Below are positions 25,087-33,239 of a stretch of 41,648 nucleotides of DNA, piece by piece. The first letter of the stretch is position 1. Each line of letters opens with the position of its first letter. Source of the DNA: SAR324 cluster bacterium (GTDB lineage Bacteria; SAR324; XYD2-FULL-50-16); contig JANQGX010000040.1 in NCBI GenBank assembly GCA_028282885.1, forward strand, positions 1-41,648, given 5' to 3'. A program made the translations under genes and the position numbers. The notes under the pieces were generated by a model. It was given only the letters and a program-made list of their open reading frames with translations, made no database searches and was not told the origin of the DNA.

Positions 25087-25185
25087 ATGGGTGCAACCTT
25101 TTGTAACACCGCCCGCGGCATGGATGCCTGCTATCTCGGATTGGACCGGTATACCCGATGCTTTTTGATACACCATCTTAATTGA
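25087..25185 (+). CDS. Possible 32-residue peptide, unrecognised
   Basis: The frame opens with MGATFCNTARGMDACYLG and has a good site AAAGGAGA at 25074-25081, six bases before the ATG. It ends 56 bases before the RraA-family gene. It has three Cys and no membrane segment. It could be a leader peptide or the head of a gene cut off by deletion. The strong ribosome binding site is the only support. Confidence 0.25.
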   Translation: MGATFCNTARGMDACYLGLDRYTRCFLIHHLN

Positions 25186-25241
25186 GACTATGGCTGCCAC
25201 CATAGTGTTACACTTGTTGATTTTTCAATGGGAGAATAATC

Positions 25242-25946
25242 ATGGACGAAGCAACCAGGAAGGAATTGTTGGAGGCTTACAAAGACTTGCGACTGGCAGA
25301 TGTCAGGGACGGTCTGGATACCTTTATGTATCACACCGTTGGGAGCATGTCGCCCGACATTAAACCGCTTTACAGAACTCGCGCCTACGGCATTGCCAGA
25401 ACCTGCCGTTATCTGCCTTTTCAGGGCGTGATTCCCAAGTTGAAGCCTGACGAGTACTGGTCTTGGGTGAAGGAGTATTACGATGACATCAATCCCTATC
25501 CGTGGATTCTGGAGATTAAAAAAGGTGATTTTATCGTCATCGATCAATCAGGTGTAGACGTCGGTTTGATGGGTTCTGAAAGTGGTTTGTGGTGCAAGGT
25601 GCTGGGAGCCAACGGGCTTGTGACCAACGGCGGTGTCCGCGATACCGATGAAATTATCATGCAGGAAATACCCTTCTGGTCGGGCATGATCAGCCAAACC
25701 ATGGTTCAGGGCAGGCTGCAGTTTGACGCCATGGATATCCCGGTCGCAGTGGGGGGCGTGCAGGTCCGACCTGGTGATATGATTGTGGCCGATGGCGACG
25801 GCGTCGTTGTCGTACCGCAGGATATTGCCTTGGATGTGGCCCGCGAAGCCGATGCCGAGCACAAGCGGGATATGAAAATTCGCCGCCAGGCGTACGATGA
25901 ACTGGGCTGGAAGCCCGATAACACTGTTGCTGAGGAGACAGAATGA
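25242..25946 (+). CDS. RraA / HMG-aldolase-family protein
   Basis: The 234-residue protein belongs to the RraA-like fold family (4-hydroxy-4-methyl-2-oxoglutarate/oxaloacetate-acting aldolases, with RraA itself an RNase E inhibitor). The active-site region is intact: GLMGSESGLWCKVLGANGLVTNGGVRDTDEI, with Arg133 and Asp134 of the GGVRD motif that bind substrate and metal in the aldolases, followed by VRPGDMIVADGDGVVVVP. Retention of this motif and the catabolic context favour an aldolase or lyase role over RNase inhibition. GGGAGAA lies before the ATG at 25242. The stop overlaps the start of the next gene (ATGA), so the two proteins are probably made together. Confidence 0.87.
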   Translation: MDEATRKELLEAYKDLRLADVRDGLDTFMYHTVGSMSPDIKPLYRTRAYGIARTCRYLPFQGVIPKLKPDEYWSWVKEYYDDINPYPWILEIKKGDFIVIDQSGVDVGLMGSESGLWCKVLGANGLVTNGGVRDTDEIIMQEIPFWSGMISQTMVQGRLQFDAMDIPVAVGGVQVRPGDMIVADGDGVVVVPQDIALDVAREADAEHKRDMKIRRQAYDELGWKPDNTVAEETE

Positions 25947-26380
25947 AAATACAAGCTTATGAAGGTCCAACCCGGTTGGTAACCGTCGGTTTTGAACCAG
26001 GGGAAATGCTTTTGGAATCGATCTGCGAGGTGATTACAGAACAGAACATCCGAAATGGGGCGGTAGTTTCCGGGATCGGCACTTTGAAGACTTGCCACAT
26101 GCATTACGTTGATCACACTGATTTTCCACCAAAGGATGTATTCTACAACCTGGAAAAACCGCTGGAACTATTGAACGTCAGCGGTTTGATTGCCGATGGA
26201 GAACCTCATCTGCACATCACGGTGTCATGTCGGGACAATGAGACCTATGGGGGTCACCTGGAAGACAACAGTGAGGTCCTCTATCTGGCTGAGATTGCCA
26301 TCCTGGTGTTTAACGATCACCGGTTGCAGCGAAACAAAGACAACCAGTGGAAAATTCCGTTTTTGGAAGCCAAAAAGTGA
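25943..26380 (+). CDS. PPC/DUF296-domain protein
   Basis: The 145-residue protein is a single PPC (DUF296) domain, the trimeric fold found alone in bacteria and fused to AT-hooks in plants. Hallmarks are AVVSGIGTLKTCHMHYV near residues 40-57, EPHLHITVSCRDNETYGGHL near 87-106, and the C-terminal strand EVLYLAEIAILVF. The His residues of HLHI and GGH are likely metal ligands, as in solved bacterial members. It has no AT-hook or DNA-binding extension. Its start overlaps the RraA-family stop by four bases, and the same pair next to a GPH symporter suggests a metabolic role. The biochemical function of bacterial PPC proteins is not established. Confidence 0.85.
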   Translation: MKIQAYEGPTRLVTVGFEPGEMLLESICEVITEQNIRNGAVVSGIGTLKTCHMHYVDHTDFPPKDVFYNLEKPLELLNVSGLIADGEPHLHITVSCRDNETYGGHLEDNSEVLYLAEIAILVFNDHRLQRNKDNQWKIPFLEAKK

Positions 26381-26484
26381 TTCCATTTTTCCCTTGGGAT
26401 TCTAATTGCGGAAAGGAATTATCTATTGTTGTTTTCATGGATCTTAAATATAGCCGAAACGCCGGCCAATGAGAGGGAGACATT

Positions 26485-27870
26485 ATGACCGAAAGCGGAG
26501 AAGGGGTGGTTTCAACTGAACTCGCACCTCTGAAGTTACGACACATTGCGTCCTACGGTGCGGGTGAATTCGGACTTGCTCTGTTTTTTCACATGACCTC
26601 GCTGTTTCTGCTGTATTTCTTCACCGATATCTATGGGATCTCAGCCGCGGCTGCCGGCACCATATTTATTATTGCCCGAATCTGGGATGCGGTGAATGAT
26701 CCAATGATGGGATATATTGCCGATCGAACGGAAACCCGTTGGGGAAAATACCGTCCGTATCTTCTTTTTGCCGTCATCCCGTTGGCCGTTCTAAACGTCC
26801 TCCTGTTTATCACTCCCGACTTGGGGACAACCGGGAAGTTTTTCTGGGCATTGGTAATCTATATATTCTGGGGAATGGCCTTCACGGCCACTCAATTGCC
26901 CTATGGATCTTTAACGGCGGTATATACGCAGAACCCGCTGGAACGAACCTCACTGGCAGCATCGAGAATGTTCTTCGGTATGCCCGGAATTTTATTCATC
27001 GCAGTCGTTACACCTGTTGTTGTTTCCAGGTTTTCCAGTCCGCAGGTCGGATACCCGGTGGCGGTATCCATCTACTCGGTTATGGCGATCTTGCTGATCT
27101 GGTTGGTTTTCGGTGTTGTTCGCGAAAGGGTTCAACCCGAACGAAGGGAGAAATACAGCGTCCGCGAAATGTTGGATCTGGTGATACAGAATAAGGCGCT
27201 GCTAATTGTCAGTACGGCGGTTTTTCTGATGGGAACGGCCAACACACTCCGGGTGATGATGGCCAAGTACTATGTCGATTATAATATCGGCAATCCGGGT
27301 TTGTTCCAGGTGTTCATGGCAATCGTGATTATCACCATGGTGTTGGGAGCGGTGATTTCGCCTTTTCTCAACAAACGCATGGAGAAGAAAAACGTATACA
27401 TTGTGGGCATGGTGATATTTGTAGTCGGCGACCTGGGAATCTATTTTACACCTTATTCGTCGATTATCCTGATTCAGGTGCTGTTCGCCTTTGCAGGGCT
27501 GGGATCGGGGATTGTGTTTACCCTGGTCTGGGCCCTGGTTGCCGATACGGTTGAATATGGTGAATGGAAAACCGGAAAGAGGGCGGAAGGTGTAACTTAT
27601 TCCTGTTACTCGTTATTCTCCAAGTCCGCTTTTGCAGCAGGTGGAGCCTTGGGAGGTTATCTGCTTCACGCTTCCAGGTACGTCCCCCATGTCGTACAAA
27701 CACCGGCGGCCGATCATATGATTCGGGCCTTGTTCACACTGGCACCGGTTGTCTGCGGTTCATTGGCGGTTATTGTAATGCAGTTTTACAAGCTGGATGG
27801 AGAAACCTTCCAACGCATACTGAACGATTTGAAAGATCGCAGGAAAGATACCCTGGTGGATCCAACATGA
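26485..27870 (+). CDS. GPH-family sugar:cation symporter (second copy)
   Basis: Second glycoside-pentoside-hexuronide:cation symporter, 461 residues, twelve predicted helices. It starts LRHIASYGAGEFGLALFFHM and carries WDAVNDPMMGYIADRTETRWGKYRPYLL near residues 70-97, the family motif. The late signature VADTVEYGEWKTGKRAEGVTYS is closer to the textbook GPH pattern than in the first copy. GAGGGAGA lies before the ATG. The two copies differ throughout, so this is an old paralogue pair and they probably carry different substrates. It ends the catabolic island before a convergent permease. Confidence 0.92.
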   Translation: MTESGEGVVSTELAPLKLRHIASYGAGEFGLALFFHMTSLFLLYFFTDIYGISAAAAGTIFIIARIWDAVNDPMMGYIADRTETRWGKYRPYLLFAVIPLAVLNVLLFITPDLGTTGKFFWALVIYIFWGMAFTATQLPYGSLTAVYTQNPLERTSLAASRMFFGMPGILFIAVVTPVVVSRFSSPQVGYPVAVSIYSVMAILLIWLVFGVVRERVQPERREKYSVREMLDLVIQNKALLIVSTAVFLMGTANTLRVMMAKYYVDYNIGNPGLFQVFMAIVIITMVLGAVISPFLNKRMEKKNVYIVGMVIFVVGDLGIYFTPYSSIILIQVLFAFAGLGSGIVFTLVWALVADTVEYGEWKTGKRAEGVTYSCYSLFSKSAFAAGGALGGYLLHASRYVPHVVQTPAADHMIRALFTLAPVVCGSLAVIVMQFYKLDGETFQRILNDLKDRRKDTLVDPT

Positions 27871-27942
27871 TTTGTTTCTGAAGATAAGTCCTATCGGAAA
27901 AGCATCACGATATCGCTTTCATCAAAAAGGGAAAGCAAAGGA

Positions 27943-27972
27943 TAGAGTAGGTGATCCACTCCCCTTACTCTA
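27943..27972. terminator. Weak inverted repeat between convergent genes
   Basis: TAGAGTA (27943-27949) and TACTCTA (27966-27972) are complementary around a 16-nt loop. It lies between the second symporter (+) and the EamA permease (-), where a terminator is expected. The stem is short and no T-run is adjacent, so the call is tentative. Confidence 0.3.
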
Positions 27973-28094
27973 CCCTTCTCCATATTTCTTCACATTCCTT
28001 CTTTTGGGAAATGATGAAGAAACTCAATGCTGTTTTGTGCGATTTTGGAGGGTTGACTCGACACCCCCCGTATTCCTGATCTCTTCACGAAGTA

Positions 28095-29030
28095 TCAACT
28101 GGATTTTTTGAAGTAGATAATCGAAAGAGCGGATATAACCAGGGTAAGAGCAAGAATTTCCAGGATGCCGACGATTTCCGAAAGCAGAATACTGCTGCTG
28201 AAAACGCCAATAACCGGCACCATGAGTATACCTACTGAGGAGATGGTTGCCGAAAACAGCCCGAGGATTCTGAACCAGGCCCAATAAGCAAAGACGTTTC
28301 CGATCATCACAACATAGCAGAGCGCAACGACAGTCTGCCAGGAAATCGGGGTCAAAATAGAGGAGGACTCAAGCACCAATGCCCCCAGTACTACCGGTAT
28401 TCCGCCAAAAAAGAGTTGCCAGCAGGCAAGAACTGATGGAGGGATCGTCCATGTGAAGTATTTTATCAAGGCAGTACCAACCCCCCAACTGACAGCCGAA
28501 AAGATCATAGTGATCGTTCCCACGGGAGTTGTAGCGAACCTGCCGATTTCCTCACCCATCAGCACCATGATCCCTGCCATCCCCAAAACAAGGCTGATCA
28601 GTTTTGCTCCCGTCAACTTTTCCTTCAGAAGAACTCTTCCTGCAATGGTTGCCCAGACAGGCATGGTATAGGCAATGATAGAGGCTCTTCCGGCATTCAT
28701 ATTGGCAAGGCCATAGGCGGAAAGGATTTGCCAGCCAGTTATATTGAACAGGGCAATAACGATGATCTGCTTGATCTCTTTTGGAGGAACGGAGAGCGAG
28801 ATTCCTGAGAACTTAATCACTATCGAGAACCCGATGACACTGAACAGGATGGTATATACACGGAAGGTCCAGATGGGAAGCTCGGAAAGGGCAATTTTCA
28901 TGAAAGGCCAGCAAACGCCCCAGGCCAGTGAAAGTGAAATCAACAGGACAAATCCGAAGAAAAACGATTTCTTCTGAAAGGACTTAGCACTTGATTCCGA
29001 CGAAGTCTGTGTCTCATTATTGTGTTCCAT
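28095..29030 (-). CDS. EamA-family drug/metabolite transporter (DMT superfamily)
   Basis: The 311-residue membrane protein has about ten hydrophobic helices in two similar halves, as usual for EamA permeases. Diagnostic segments are SLSLAWGVCWPFMKIALSELP in the first half, SAYGLANMNAGRASIIAYTMPVWATIAGRVLLKEKLTG at its end, and FSAVSWGVGTALIKY opening the second half. Family members export amino acids, metabolites or drugs; the substrate here cannot be assigned. I chose ATG 29030; a TTG two codons upstream is less likely. It is divergent from the acyl-CoA dehydrogenase with a 660-base spacer, and convergent with the symporter. Confidence 0.9.
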   Translation of the reverse strand: MEHNNETQTSSESSAKSFQKKSFFFGFVLLISLSLAWGVCWPFMKIALSELPIWTFRVYTILFSVIGFSIVIKFSGISLSVPPKEIKQIIVIALFNITGWQILSAYGLANMNAGRASIIAYTMPVWATIAGRVLLKEKLTGAKLISLVLGMAGIMVLMGEEIGRFATTPVGTITMIFSAVSWGVGTALIKYFTWTIPPSVLACWQLFFGGIPVVLGALVLESSSILTPISWQTVVALCYVVMIGNVFAYWAWFRILGLFSATISSVGILMVPVIGVFSSSILLSEIVGILEILALTLVISALSIIYFKKSS

Positions 29031-29693
29031 TACCAATCCCCTGTTTTCATTGCTTTATCCAGTTCAAAGAAACCTGTTTACGGGCTTTAACCATTTATCA
29101 AAACAAATCTACCACCCCTATCGGTATCCTTCCACCCCTGTCTTTCCTTTCGATATCTTTTGCAAACCCAAATATCTGAATATAGGAAGGTTGCTGAGAA
29201 CAAAGCTCCCTAGTCAAATCGCAGAATCCATTACTGATCAGGAGAAGAGCCATGCAAATATTAGATTTTTCCGAGGCGAAAGCAAGCTAAATCGATGTGA
29301 TGGATAGAAAATATCCTTAAATCATGACTTAATTCAGTCTTTTTAACGTTGGCAACCAAGCCCTCGCTACCAGCCGCGATTGCTTTGCCCCAGCTTGGCT
29401 CTTGAAAAAGGCTTCCCTTTTTCAACACAAATGGCAAGATTCGATCATACTTCTCTTTTACACAAAAACAGCTTTTCGATAACTCTCTGATGACAGTTTT
29501 TTTCTGTTCTGCTGACTGCCAACTGCTCCTTCTGCCCGGTCAATGGGATGAAGCTTTCAAATTAAAACGCAGTTTTATGGAGGAGGACACAAAATCAGAC
29601 TCCCAAAAATTTCATAAACATGGTAGCGTGAAACGTGTTCGAATCAGAATGATTCTGGTTTGCTTAAGCGATCAATCAAACAGGAGGTTTTGG
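29031..29693. other. Long divergent spacer before the acyl-CoA dehydrogenase
   Basis: No credible gene is seen. It contains a perfect 10-bp hairpin at 29402-29425. A 12-codon frame at 29252-29290 has an AGGAGAAG site but ends at once. The in-frame extension of the dehydrogenase back to 29490 has low-quality, non-conserved sequence (Cys- and Arg-rich) and is not regarded as coding. Confidence 0.5.
29402..29425. repeat. Perfect 10-bp hairpin with 4-nt loop
   Basis: TTGAAAAAGG (29402-29411) and CCTTTTTCAA (29416-29425) are exact complements around CTTC. The A/T-rich arms would provide a U-rich end in either direction, so it may be a terminator or an attenuator in the 5' region of the acyl-CoA dehydrogenase. 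Confidence 0.6.
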
Positions 29694-31475
29694 ATGAAAG
29701 AAAGGAAAATAATGAGTGGTGGTGAATTTCTGGTTAGTGACATCAAGCAGGAGGATGTATTTTCTCCGGAAGAATTTACCAATGAACAAAAGATGGTCTA
29801 CAAGGCGGCTTTTGATTTTGTAAAAAAAGAGCTGGCCGAGAATGCCGAAGAGGTAGAGAAAAAAGACGAAACCAATGTCAGGAACTGGTTCACCACTGCT
29901 GGAGAATTAGGTCTTAATGCTACCGATATACCGGAGGAGTATGGTGGAGAGGGAATGGATAAAATCAGTGCCTGCCTGGTGGGAGAAGCCATGGGTGGTG
30001 CAAATTCATTTGCCGTATCTCACTCCTGTCAGACCGGTATTGGCAGTCTGCCGATTTATCTCTTTGGAACCGAAGAGCAAAAGCAGAAATACCTGCCCAA
30101 ACTGGCGACCGGGGAAATGATAGGCGCTTATTGCCTTACTGAGTCAGGTGCCGGATCCGATGCTATGAATGCGGCAACGACCGCTGTGTTGTCGGAAGAT
30201 GGAAGTCACTACCTCCTGAACGGTGAAAAGATATTTATCACGAATGGAGCCTGGGCTGATGTTCTGACGGTCTTTGCCAAAGTTGATGGTGAAAAATTCA
30301 CCGGTTTTATAGTGGAAAAGGGTTTTGAAGGATATTCAATCGGAGCCGAGGAGGCCAAGCTGGGGATTAAGGGTTCTTCGACAGTACCGGTAATTCTTAA
30401 GGACTGCAAGGTGCCGGTGGAAAACGTACTTTTTACCATTGGCGCCGGTCATAAAATCGCTTTCAATGTCCTGAATATCGGAAGATACAAACTTGGGTCC
30501 AATGCCATGGGAGGAGCGAAATTCACGATGGCCACGGCCGTCAAGTACGCAAATGAACGGGTTCAATTCGGGAGAAAGATCAGCTCTTTTGGGATGATTC
30601 GCAATAAACTGGCCCAAATGGCCATCAAGACCTATATGACAGAGTCGATTGTATACCGACTGGCTGCCGCCATAGATGATAAGATGGGCACCCTTGACGA
30701 AGCTGCCAGAAAAAGTGGAGAAGAGGTTGCCAAAGCCATTGAGGAATACAGCGTGGAATGTGCCATCACCAAGGTATTTGGCAGTGAAACTCTGGATTAC
30801 GTGGTGGATGAACTGGTCCAAATCTACGGTGGAAACGGCTACATTGCCGAGTATCCTGCAGAACGTGCTTACCGGGATTCCCGCATTAACCGGATATTCG
30901 AGGGGACCAACGAGATCAATCGACTGGTGATCACCGGAAACATCCTGAAAATGGCGATGAAGGGTAAACTGCCACTGCTGGAAACTGTGTCCGCTGCTCT
31001 TGAAGAAATTTCCGCCTATGATTCCAGTGCGTTTAAAAAAGACTCGCCGCTGGCAGCACAAGAACAGATCCTGAAGAACAGTAAAAACATCTTTTTACTG
31101 ACAGTCAACACGGTTACCCAGAAGCTGCTGGAAACCCTTCAGGAAGATCAGGAGGTTATCGAACTCCTGGCCGAAATGGTAATTGAAATATTTGTAATGG
31201 AATCAGGCCTGCTGCGGGCTCAAAAATACCTTGGAACTAAAGGAGAGAAAAAAGCCGAGTTGCAGGTGGCCGCAGTTAAGGCATATTGCGCGGATACGAT
31301 CCTTAAAATGGCGGGTTTGAGTAAAAATGTTCTGGCATTTGCTGAATCCGGAGAGGCTCTGGAAAAGCTCATAGCCGATGTTGATAAACTGGCTTCCGCC
31401 CCCATGGAAAACACCATTGCCTTCAAACGGGCAATAGCAGAAAAACTGATCAAAAGTAAAAAGTACCCCTTCTAA
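29694..31475 (+). CDS. Acyl-CoA dehydrogenase (VLCAD-like, long form)
   Basis: FAD-dependent first step of beta-oxidation, 593 residues. Order: N-terminal helical domain (25-145), beta domain with YCLTESGAGSDA (146-157) and KIFITNGAWAD (179-189), C-terminal helical domain with YANERVQFGR (285-294) and YGGNGYIAEYP. The catalytic base is Glu403 in RIFEGTNEINR, placed as in very-long-chain and related dehydrogenases. An additional 170-residue C-terminal helical extension follows, also as in the VLCAD/ACAD9 group. I chose ATG 29694 because AGGAGG (29682-29687) lies six bases before it; upstream sequence looks non-coding. It stands alone, without an electron-transfer flavoprotein or thiolase gene. 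Chain-length preference cannot be read from the sequence. Confidence 0.93.
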   Translation: MKERKIMSGGEFLVSDIKQEDVFSPEEFTNEQKMVYKAAFDFVKKELAENAEEVEKKDETNVRNWFTTAGELGLNATDIPEEYGGEGMDKISACLVGEAMGGANSFAVSHSCQTGIGSLPIYLFGTEEQKQKYLPKLATGEMIGAYCLTESGAGSDAMNAATTAVLSEDGSHYLLNGEKIFITNGAWADVLTVFAKVDGEKFTGFIVEKGFEGYSIGAEEAKLGIKGSSTVPVILKDCKVPVENVLFTIGAGHKIAFNVLNIGRYKLGSNAMGGAKFTMATAVKYANERVQFGRKISSFGMIRNKLAQMAIKTYMTESIVYRLAAAIDDKMGTLDEAARKSGEEVAKAIEEYSVECAITKVFGSETLDYVVDELVQIYGGNGYIAEYPAERAYRDSRINRIFEGTNEINRLVITGNILKMAMKGKLPLLETVSAALEEISAYDSSAFKKDSPLAAQEQILKNSKNIFLLTVNTVTQKLLETLQEDQEVIELLAEMVIEIFVMESGLLRAQKYLGTKGEKKAELQVAAVKAYCADTILKMAGLSKNVLAFAESGEALEKLIADVDKLASAPMENTIAFKRAIAEKLIKSKKYPF

Positions 31476-31493
31476 CATCCCCACTCCCATCAA

Positions 31494-31527
31494 CCGCAGT
31501 TGAACCGATCCGCAGGTTCAACTGCGG
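31494..31527 (+). terminator. Perfect 13-bp hairpin behind the acyl-CoA dehydrogenase
   Basis: CCGCAGTTGAACC (31494-31506) and GGTTCAACTGCGG (31515-31527) are exact complements around an 8-nt loop. It begins 18 bases after the stop codon. There is no strong T-run after it, so it may stabilise or end the message by a factor-dependent route. Confidence 0.6.
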
Positions 31528-31900
31528 AAAATGTAAAACGGTTATTCCACACGGATTTGAAGGGCTCACGTCAATGGAAAAGCGTTAGCAGTTCCTGGAA
31601 ACAGACCAGATTAAAGATTGACATGCAGACCCGGCGATGCTATCAGTAAAACCTCCCAAATCGCCCTGAACATTCAATTATGAACGACCCCGGAATTTTC
31701 ACCGTCGCTAATTTAAAGCTAATTGAGGGCGTCGCGGGTAACGTTGGAGAGTTGACGCGAACTCTACTTAAGCGTTGTTTTATAGAATCCGGTACGGATC
31801 ATCCATCTGGGGGAAGACCAGCGCCACCGGCTGGTTCCTCACATTGAGAAGGCAATAATAAGAAACTAGGCGATTAGTTTCGTTACCAGGAGGAGATAAC
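31528..31900. other. Spacer and likely promoter region of the agl operon
   Basis: No gene is seen. Apart from the inverted repeat at 31862-31881, I find no feature that can be supported. The usual LacI-type aglR regulator gene is not present here or elsewhere in the window. Confidence 0.45.
31862..31881. promoter_or_regulatory. Inverted repeat, candidate operator before aglE
   Basis: GAAACTA (31862-31868) and TAGTTTC (31875-31881) are exact complements around 6 nt, ending about seven bases before the AGGAGGAG site of aglE. It could be an operator for a LacI-type repressor, or a small hairpin close to the ribosome binding site. Function is inferred from position only. Confidence 0.4.
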
Positions 31901-33169
31901 GTGAAAAAACATCTTATTACCGCATTAGCGGCCTTGACGCTGTTCTTCAACAGCGCCAATGCGGAGCAAGTCACCGTATTTGGTCCGTGGCTCGGACCTG
32001 ATCAGGAGAATGTAGAGGCTGTATTGTCGGCCTTTGCCAAGAAGTCCGGGCACGATGTCCGATATGTGGGATCCGATTCCTTTGAACAGCAAATCCTTGT
32101 TGACGCCGAAGCCGGCTCCGCACCGAACATTGCCGTTTTCCCCCAGCCCGGCCTCGCTGCCGGTATGGCAAAACGCGGATTTCTGACGCCTCTGAAAGCA
32201 GGCACGGGAAACTGGATCAAAAAGAACTACGCCGCCGGGCAGTCCTGGGTGGATCTTGGCACGTATCCCGACAAGAATGGTAAGAAGCAATTGTTTGGCT
32301 TTTTCTTCAAGGTCGATCTGAAATCCCTGGTCTGGTATTCTCCGGAGAACTTTGAGGATGCCGGTTATGAGATACCTGAAACAATGGAGGAACTAAAGAA
32401 ACTGTCCGACCGGATCGTAGCCGACGGTGGCACGCCTTGGTGTATCGGTCTTGGTTCCGGCGGTGCAACCGGCTGGCCTGCTACCGACTGGGTTGAAGAT
32501 CTCCTGTTGCGTACCCAGGATCCCTCGGTCTACGACGGTTGGATTGACAACTCGATCAAATTCAATGATCCACGCATTGTCGGAGCTATCGAAGAGTTCG
32601 GTTTTTTTGCACGCAATAATAAATATGTCGTGGGCGGCGCTGGAACGGTAGCTTCTACAGATTTTCGCGACAGCCCGAAGGGATTGTTTTCATCACCACC
32701 GATGTGTTACCTTCACCGTCAAGCAAGTTTTATCCCGGCGTTTTTCCCGGAAGGTACTGTAGTTGGTGAGGATGCCGATTTCTTTTATTTTCCGGCTTAT
32801 GCAAGCAAGAATCTTGGGAAACCGGTTCTTGGTGCCGGCACCGTGTGGGCCATCACCAAAGAGAGCAAGGGAGCTCACGACTTAATCAAATTTTTGCAGA
32901 ACCCCGAAGCACATGAGATTTGGATGGCCCTTAAAGGCTTTTTGACGCCGCACAAAGGTGTCGACAAATCGAAATTTGGCGACCCGACACTGCGTAAAAT
33001 GAATGATATTCTACTCGGTGCCACCACCTTCCGATTTGATGGATCAGACCTGATGCCCGGAGCCGTTGGCGCCGGTTCTTTCTGGACCGGAATGGTCGAT
33101 TATGCGGGCGGAAAATCGGCAAAAGCAGTCGCTGACGAAATACAGAAATCCTGGGACGCACTGAAATAA
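31901..33169 (+). CDS. aglE: Alpha-glucoside ABC transporter, substrate-binding protein AglE
   Basis: Periplasmic sugar receptor of 422 residues in the family of alpha-glucoside (sucrose, maltose, trehalose) binding proteins. The signal peptide is MKKHLITALAALTLFFNSANA, cleaved before EQVTVFGPW. Later segments LVWYSPENFEDAGYEIPETMEELKKLSDRIVADGGTPWCIGLGSGGATGWPATDWVEDLLLR are typical of AglE. The start is GTG at 31901 with AGGAGGAG (31888-31895) in front. It opens the five-gene order aglE-aglF-aglG-aglA-aglK described in Sinorhizobium. A GC-rich hairpin follows it and may raise receptor level over permease. Confidence 0.93.
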   Translation: MKKHLITALAALTLFFNSANAEQVTVFGPWLGPDQENVEAVLSAFAKKSGHDVRYVGSDSFEQQILVDAEAGSAPNIAVFPQPGLAAGMAKRGFLTPLKAGTGNWIKKNYAAGQSWVDLGTYPDKNGKKQLFGFFFKVDLKSLVWYSPENFEDAGYEIPETMEELKKLSDRIVADGGTPWCIGLGSGGATGWPATDWVEDLLLRTQDPSVYDGWIDNSIKFNDPRIVGAIEEFGFFARNNKYVVGGAGTVASTDFRDSPKGLFSSPPMCYLHRQASFIPAFFPEGTVVGEDADFFYFPAYASKNLGKPVLGAGTVWAITKESKGAHDLIKFLQNPEAHEIWMALKGFLTPHKGVDKSKFGDPTLRKMNDILLGATTFRFDGSDLMPGAVGAGSFWTGMVDYAGGKSAKAVADEIQKSWDALK

Positions 33170-33184
33170 AGAAACCGGAACGGC

Positions 33185-33202
33185 ATCCGGCCCCGGCCGG
33201 AT
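33185..33202 (+). other. GC-rich intercistronic hairpin between aglE and aglF
   Basis: ATCCGGC (33185-33191) pairs with GCCGGAT (33196-33202) around a 4-nt loop. It sits in the 70-base gap behind the binding-protein gene, where such structures commonly protect the upstream message, as known for malE-malF. Pairing seen; effect inferred. Confidence 0.5.
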
Positions 33203-33239
33203 ACCGAAGACTTACAGCGACTCTGTGGAGAAATAAAAG

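Noticed and set aside
29252..29290. 12-codon frame MQILDFSEAKAS with an AGGAGAAG site, at first reminiscent of a Phd-type antitoxin start
   Set aside because: It ends after 12 codons and nothing toxin-like follows, so there is no basis for a toxin-antitoxin call.
29490..29693. In-frame N-terminal extension of the acyl-CoA dehydrogenase
   Set aside because: The extra 68 residues look non-coding and a perfect AGGAGG site marks ATG 29694; family length also fits the shorter form.
30336..31061. 241-codon minus-strand frame within the acyl-CoA dehydrogenase
   Set aside because: It is antisense to intact catalytic motifs of the dehydrogenase and has no recognisable motif of its own.
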